This document shows, piece after piece, positions 60,669 through 64,000 of a DNA stretch of 64,000 nucleotides. Below the pieces are notes generated by a model that did not search any database, was not told the DNA's origin, and saw nothing but the letters and a program-made list of their open reading frames with translations. The translations under genes and the position numbers were made by a program. Source of the stretch: Brevibacterium sp. CBA3109 (lineage in GTDB: Bacteria; Actinomycetota; Actinomycetes; Actinomycetales; Brevibacteriaceae); assembly GCF_040256645.1 (NCBI RefSeq), contig NZ_CP158281.1, forward strand, positions 558,001 through 622,000. Direction: 5' to 3'. Within the stretch, counting starts at the first letter, position 1; each line of letters starts with the position of its first letter.

Positions 60669-62237
60669 TCAGGGGGTGGTGATTCCCTCGAGTGGGGAGC
60701 CGACGAGGACGGCGGCAGCGCGTTCGGCGATCATAATCGTCGGGGCGTTCGTGTTGCCGGTGGGTATCTGCGGCATGATCGAGGCGTCGGCGATGCGCAG
60801 ACCTTCCAACCCATGGACCTTGAACGTGGACGGGTCGACGACGGATGTCTCGTCCTGTCCCATCCGGCACGTGCCGACCTGGTGGTGGTAGGTCACGACC
60901 GAGCCGCGCACGTAGTCTTCGAGCTCGTCGTCGCTGACCTCGGGACCGGGAAAGATCTCGGTGGGCTGCCAGCGTGACAGGGCCTCGGCGCGTCCGATCT
61001 CACGGCACTGCCTGACCGAGGCCACGAGGGCGTCGACATCGGCCTGTTCGGACAGGACGTTCGGGTTGACCAGGCTCGGGTCCTGCGGGTTCGGTCCGCT
61101 CAGCGTGACCTCGCCGCGACTGGCCGGTCGGACGAGACCGCCCTGCAGGGTGAAGCCGTTGTCCGGTCCCGACTGCACATTCGGTGCGGAATCCTGGGCA
61201 TACATCGGTACCGAGAAGAACAGAGGCTGGGTGTCGGGGACCGGAAGGTCCGGGTCGGATTTCGCGAACAGATGCACCTCGGCGGGGGCGACCTCACCCA
61301 TCGGCACCGGCTGGGATCCGGTGGTGAAGATGACCGGGGAGAGCCAGTGATCCTGCAGGTTCTTGCCTACGCCTGGCAGGTCGTGGACGGGATCGATGTC
61401 GACCTCGCACAGTTCGTCGGCGGGGCCGATCCCGCTGCGCATGAGCAGTTCCGGTGAGGCCAGGGCCCCAGATGTGAGGATGACTTCGTGGGCCGACAGT
61501 GTCCCCACCCGTCCGCGGAAGTCGACCTCGACACCCGTGACCTGTTTGTCATCGATGAGGAGACGTCGAGCATGCGTCGAGGTCAGGATCGTGAGAATCC
61601 CATCGCCGAGGCGGGGCTTGAGGTATGCCCGCCACGTGTTCAGCCGTTTGCCGTCGCGGACGTTGAGTTGGATCCGGGAGATGCCTTCGACGCTGCCGGA
61701 GTTATAGTCCGGGTTGTAGGTCAGGCCGGTCTGCTCACCGGCTGTGACCATGTCCTCCTGGATGCGGTTGCGCTCGTAGCCGATGCGCACATCCATGGGG
61801 CCGTCGGTGCCGCGGCTGTCCGTGATCTCACCGTCATAGTTCTCGATGGCTTTGAACACGGGCAGAACCTCGTCCCAGGACCAGCCGGGGCAGCCTGATT
61901 GAACCCACTGCTCGTAGTCCCAGGCGTCGCCACGGACCCAGATGACGGCGTTGAGGGCATTGGAGCCGCCCAGGACTTTGCCGCGCGGCAGGTGGATCTT
62001 ACGATTCATCGCGCCCGGCTGCGGGGTCGTGTAATAGTCCCAGTCCTGGGCCGAATGCCACAGCAGACCCAAGGTGTTCAGGTGGTCGATGTTCGGGTTC
62101 GTCTCGTCCCCACCGGCCTCGATGAGGCACACTTTCTTGCCTGCGTCGATGAGCCGGCGAGCGATGACGCACCCGGCAGATCCGGCTCCGACGACCATAT
62201 AGTCGAAGTGTTCGGTGGGAAGTTCGGTGGCATTCAT
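60669..62237 (-). CDS. GMC-family oxidoreductase (choline dehydrogenase-like)
   Basis: 522 aa flavoprotein. FAD-binding FDYMVVGAGSAGCVIARRL (residues 11-29), GMC signature GGSNALNAVIWVRGD and LTSGALASPELLMRSGIG, catalytic His in VTYHHQVGTCRMG, and C-terminal ADASIMPQIPTGNTNAPTIM. Consistent with choline dehydrogenase or an alcohol dehydrogenase; no betaine-aldehyde dehydrogenase is adjacent. TAGTCT 6 nt before the ATG indicates a leaderless mRNA. Confidence 0.88.
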   Translation of the reverse strand: MNATELPTEHFDYMVVGAGSAGCVIARRLIDAGKKVCLIEAGGDETNPNIDHLNTLGLLWHSAQDWDYYTTPQPGAMNRKIHLPRGKVLGGSNALNAVIWVRGDAWDYEQWVQSGCPGWSWDEVLPVFKAIENYDGEITDSRGTDGPMDVRIGYERNRIQEDMVTAGEQTGLTYNPDYNSGSVEGISRIQLNVRDGKRLNTWRAYLKPRLGDGILTILTSTHARRLLIDDKQVTGVEVDFRGRVGTLSAHEVILTSGALASPELLMRSGIGPADELCEVDIDPVHDLPGVGKNLQDHWLSPVIFTTGSQPVPMGEVAPAEVHLFAKSDPDLPVPDTQPLFFSVPMYAQDSAPNVQSGPDNGFTLQGGLVRPASRGEVTLSGPNPQDPSLVNPNVLSEQADVDALVASVRQCREIGRAEALSRWQPTEIFPGPEVSDDELEDYVRGSVVTYHHQVGTCRMGQDETSVVDPSTFKVHGLEGLRIADASIMPQIPTGNTNAPTIMIAERAAAVLVGSPLEGITTP

Positions 62238-62243
62238 GACGCC

Positions 62244-62249
62244 AGACTA
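62244..62249 (-). promoter_or_regulatory. Leaderless -10 box of the GMC gene
   Basis: TAGTCT on the minus strand, 6 nt before the ATG at 62237. Confidence 0.6.
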
Positions 62250-62333
62250 GTGACTTGCATCATCGTCTGGTGAGGGGGCGGGGTGGGACTCTGCGCGCAG
62301 ACGCAAGCGAAGTCCTCAGCCGTGCACGCAGGG

Positions 62334-63617
62334 TCAATTGGGTGCCTGTGGGCATGGGCAGTGCTCCACCCTCTCAACCTGCGACGTCGACGATTTCGAC
62401 TTCCTGCGGCGAGCCCGTGCGTCGACGAAGCTGAGAACCAGGACCACTAGGCAGAAGCCTGTGATCGTCGCAGCGGCAACTCCCACCGCTGTACCCAGCG
62501 TGCTGGCCGTGGCGAGTGCGCCCATGCCGATCGCAGTGGCGGCCTGCAGGATATAGGCGACCAGGTAGAGCAGGGACAGCGTCGAGCCACGGTGGCGCAC
62601 CGGCGCAGCTTGGTTGATCACACCCAACCCGCCTGTGAACGTGAACGAGTAGGCCACCCCGCCCACGATGCACCAGGCAAGAAAGAGTCCGATCGAGCCG
62701 AACGCCGCTGCTGCGGCCATGAGAGCCAGGCTGACGATCGTCAGGAGTGTTCCGACCAGCAGTGAAACGTGCGGTCGGAGACGGGAGAGGAACAGGCCGG
62801 TGACACCGATGGTCGCCGAAGAGCATCCCAGCAGCAGTCCTGCCAGTGCTGCGTCGGAGGTGCCGGCGAACTGAACGATCATGTGTGCCCCCAGCGAGAG
62901 GAAGATCGCTCCTGCACAGTAGGCCAGTGCCACGGACAGGGTCGCGATCGAGAAGCTCAAGCGCAGTTCGGGAAGAAGCCGCGGAGCTTGAGGTCGCCAT
63001 CTGTGTGTGTGGGTGGGGCGGTCGTGAGGGGTCAGGGTAAGTGTGATCATGGCGATGACGGTCAGCGCCAGCAGGAGAATGTAGCTCCAGAACAGGGGCA
63101 TGGGTGCGAAGCGAGCCAACACGCCGCTGAGGACGAGGGCCAGTGTGAGCCCGGCGGCGGTCGACACGGTCGCCAGAGAACTGGCGAGTCTGGAATTGCC
63201 CGTCGTGTTGTTTTCGACCAATGACGCCGTCGCGGCGCCCATCGCCAGCCCCGAACCCGCGCCCTGGAGCACGCGGCCCAGAAACAGGAACCCGACGTTC
63301 GGGGCGATGGCGAAGACGATGGCAGACGCCGCGATCAGAGCCACGCCCCAGATCATCACGAGACGTCGCCCGAACTGATCGGAGAGATTGCCGAACAGCG
63401 GGAGAACGACGATCAGCGCGAGCTGGTAGGACGCGAACACCAGAGTCACGACCGCCGAGCTCAGTTCCCACTTCTGAGCGTAGATCGGGTAGAGAACACT
63501 CGGCGCCCCACTTGACCACAGCACAAGCGCCAGCACCGAGGCAGAGGTCCAGAACGCTCCGGTCCTGCCTAATCTGCGCAGCGAGGGCATCAGCGCTTGG
63601 AGCCGAGGCGCGAGCAC
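62334..63617 (-). CDS. MFS transporter
   Basis: 427 aa with about 12 helices; FGNLSDQFGRRLVMIWG after helix 2 is the MFS loop 2-3 motif. The cytoplasmic tail is basic (DARARRRKSKSS). GTG start at 63617; an ATG ten codons in (63590) is possible, and neither has a strong ribosome site. Drug or metabolite efflux; substrate unknown. Confidence 0.87.
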   Translation of the reverse strand: MLAPRLQALMPSLRRLGRTGAFWTSASVLALVLWSSGAPSVLYPIYAQKWELSSAVVTLVFASYQLALIVVLPLFGNLSDQFGRRLVMIWGVALIAASAIVFAIAPNVGFLFLGRVLQGAGSGLAMGAATASLVENNTTGNSRLASSLATVSTAAGLTLALVLSGVLARFAPMPLFWSYILLLALTVIAMITLTLTPHDRPTHTHRWRPQAPRLLPELRLSFSIATLSVALAYCAGAIFLSLGAHMIVQFAGTSDAALAGLLLGCSSATIGVTGLFLSRLRPHVSLLVGTLLTIVSLALMAAAAAFGSIGLFLAWCIVGGVAYSFTFTGGLGVINQAAPVRHRGSTLSLLYLVAYILQAATAIGMGALATASTLGTAVGVAAATITGFCLVVLVLSFVDARARRRKSKSSTSQVERVEHCPCPQAPN

Positions 63618-63745
63618 AGAGTTCGTCCGTGCGTCTCGAGGGAAAGGGCCGTCATGCGAGTGCTCCTGATCAGACTGGGCGGTTGCGTTCTGCTACCAGT
63701 TGTATCAGTACTTCGGCGAGAGCCTGCCTTCGCTGCCGAGGCGTC

Positions 63746-64000
63746 TCATTCCTCGCAGCAGTCTCCGTGCCCTCCCGACGCCGGTGCCGGGACATCGAGG
63801 ACGGGGGAGCGGTCGAAGAATCCTTCCGGCCGCAGCTTGAATCCGACCGTGTCCACAGGCATGATCGGCCAGTCCTCGACCCGCGGGAAGTGCGTGAGGC
63901 CGAAGCTGTGCCACAGGACGATGTCCTCACCGTCGATGTTGCGATCGGCGGCAGTCCACGCCGGCAGACCCGCATGCCCGGGGTGCTGGTTCGGGAAATC
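63746..64000 (-). CDS. Copper amine oxidase, C-terminal fragment (runs off the window)
   Basis: Only the last 84 residues are in the window; the frame continues past position 64000. It reads [15 protein letters not shown], then [40 protein letters not shown] and a short GHGDCCEE tail. [11 protein letters not shown] with the copper-binding His region is diagnostic of quinone (TPQ) copper amine oxidases such as tyramine or phenethylamine oxidase. Confidence 0.85.
   Translation of the reverse strand, partial: DFPNQHPGHAGLPAWTAADRNIDGEDIVLWHSFGLTHFPRVEDWPIMPVDTVGFKLRPEGFFDRSPVLDVPAPASGGHGDCCEE

Noticed and set aside
1..64000. tRNA, rRNA, integrase, transposase, restriction-modification or other defence genes
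   Set aside because: None could be recognised; T-arm-like strings such as GGTTCGAA at 9440 and 43112 fall inside a coding gene and the TPP riboswitch.

Overview
The window is a high-GC bacterial chromosome segment with no rRNA, tRNA, phage or insertion sequence that I can see. Gene content and order point to an actinobacterium of the order Micrococcales, most likely Brevibacterium or a close relative. The reasons are PurS-type purine genes next to a DUF3073 gene, a bacterial sterol-carrier domain near purF, ThrE, two-domain Usp proteins, many GTG/TTG starts, and many genes whose start codon lies 6-7 nt after a TAnnnT -10 box (the leaderless mRNA signature typical of actinobacteria). The genus is an inference; no 16S or marker search was possible.

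Layout. 0-2.4 kb: an M20 amidohydrolase coupled to a diaminopropionate ammonia-lyase-like PLP enzyme. 2.4-9.8 kb: a DUF6882-like protein, a heterodimeric ABC exporter pair with one degenerate ATP site, and a sortase-anchored surface protein with three Cys-containing repeats. 9.9-10.9 kb: purQ and purS. 11.0-20.1 kb: a minus-strand polyamine cluster (gamma-aminobutyraldehyde dehydrogenase, YtcJ-like amidohydrolase, potA-potD-potB-potC, PuuB-like oxidase). 20.4-31.6 kb: the rest of the purine block (a PurD-PurC fusion, an asparaginase fused in frame to a sterol-carrier domain, an aldehyde dehydrogenase, an EamA transporter, a Usp protein, purF, purM, DUF3073). 31.7-44.1 kb: mixed housekeeping and accessory genes, including an HTTM membrane pair, a LysR/EamA divergent pair, an unknown 435-aa protein surrounded by three identical 16-bp palindromes, and a TPP riboswitch controlling tenA and a P-loop kinase. 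44.2-47.5 kb: a membrane protein with a Ser/Gly-rich tail and a catalase. 47.8-55.2 kb: a second putrescine cluster (permease, glutamylpolyamine synthetase, aldehyde dehydrogenase, gamma-Glu-GABA hydrolase, SDR, FadR-type regulator). 55.2-64 kb: an Aquifex-type aconitase, Fpg/Nei glycosylase, aldo/keto reductase, ThrE exporter, GMC oxidoreductase, MFS transporter and the C-terminal end of a copper amine oxidase.

How the genes work together. Putrescine could enter through PotABCD or the APC permease, be gamma-glutamylated by the PuuA homologue, oxidised by the PuuB homologue (encoded about 37 kb away beside the pot genes), then by PuuC, and be hydrolysed by PuuD to GABA. A direct oxidase/ABALDH route is encoded too, and the copper amine oxidase at the right edge fits the same amine diet. 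Purine synthesis genes purS, Q, D-C, F and M are present, but purL is not next to purQ. The polyamine operon lies between purSQ and purDC.

The most unusual items are: the asparaginase/sterol-carrier fusion with a relic TGATG junction; the PurD-PurC fusion fired from a back-to-back leaderless promoter pair; the riboswitch-controlled kinase; the three identical palindromes around an unknown gene; and a palindromic intergenic element found twice, directly after stop codons.
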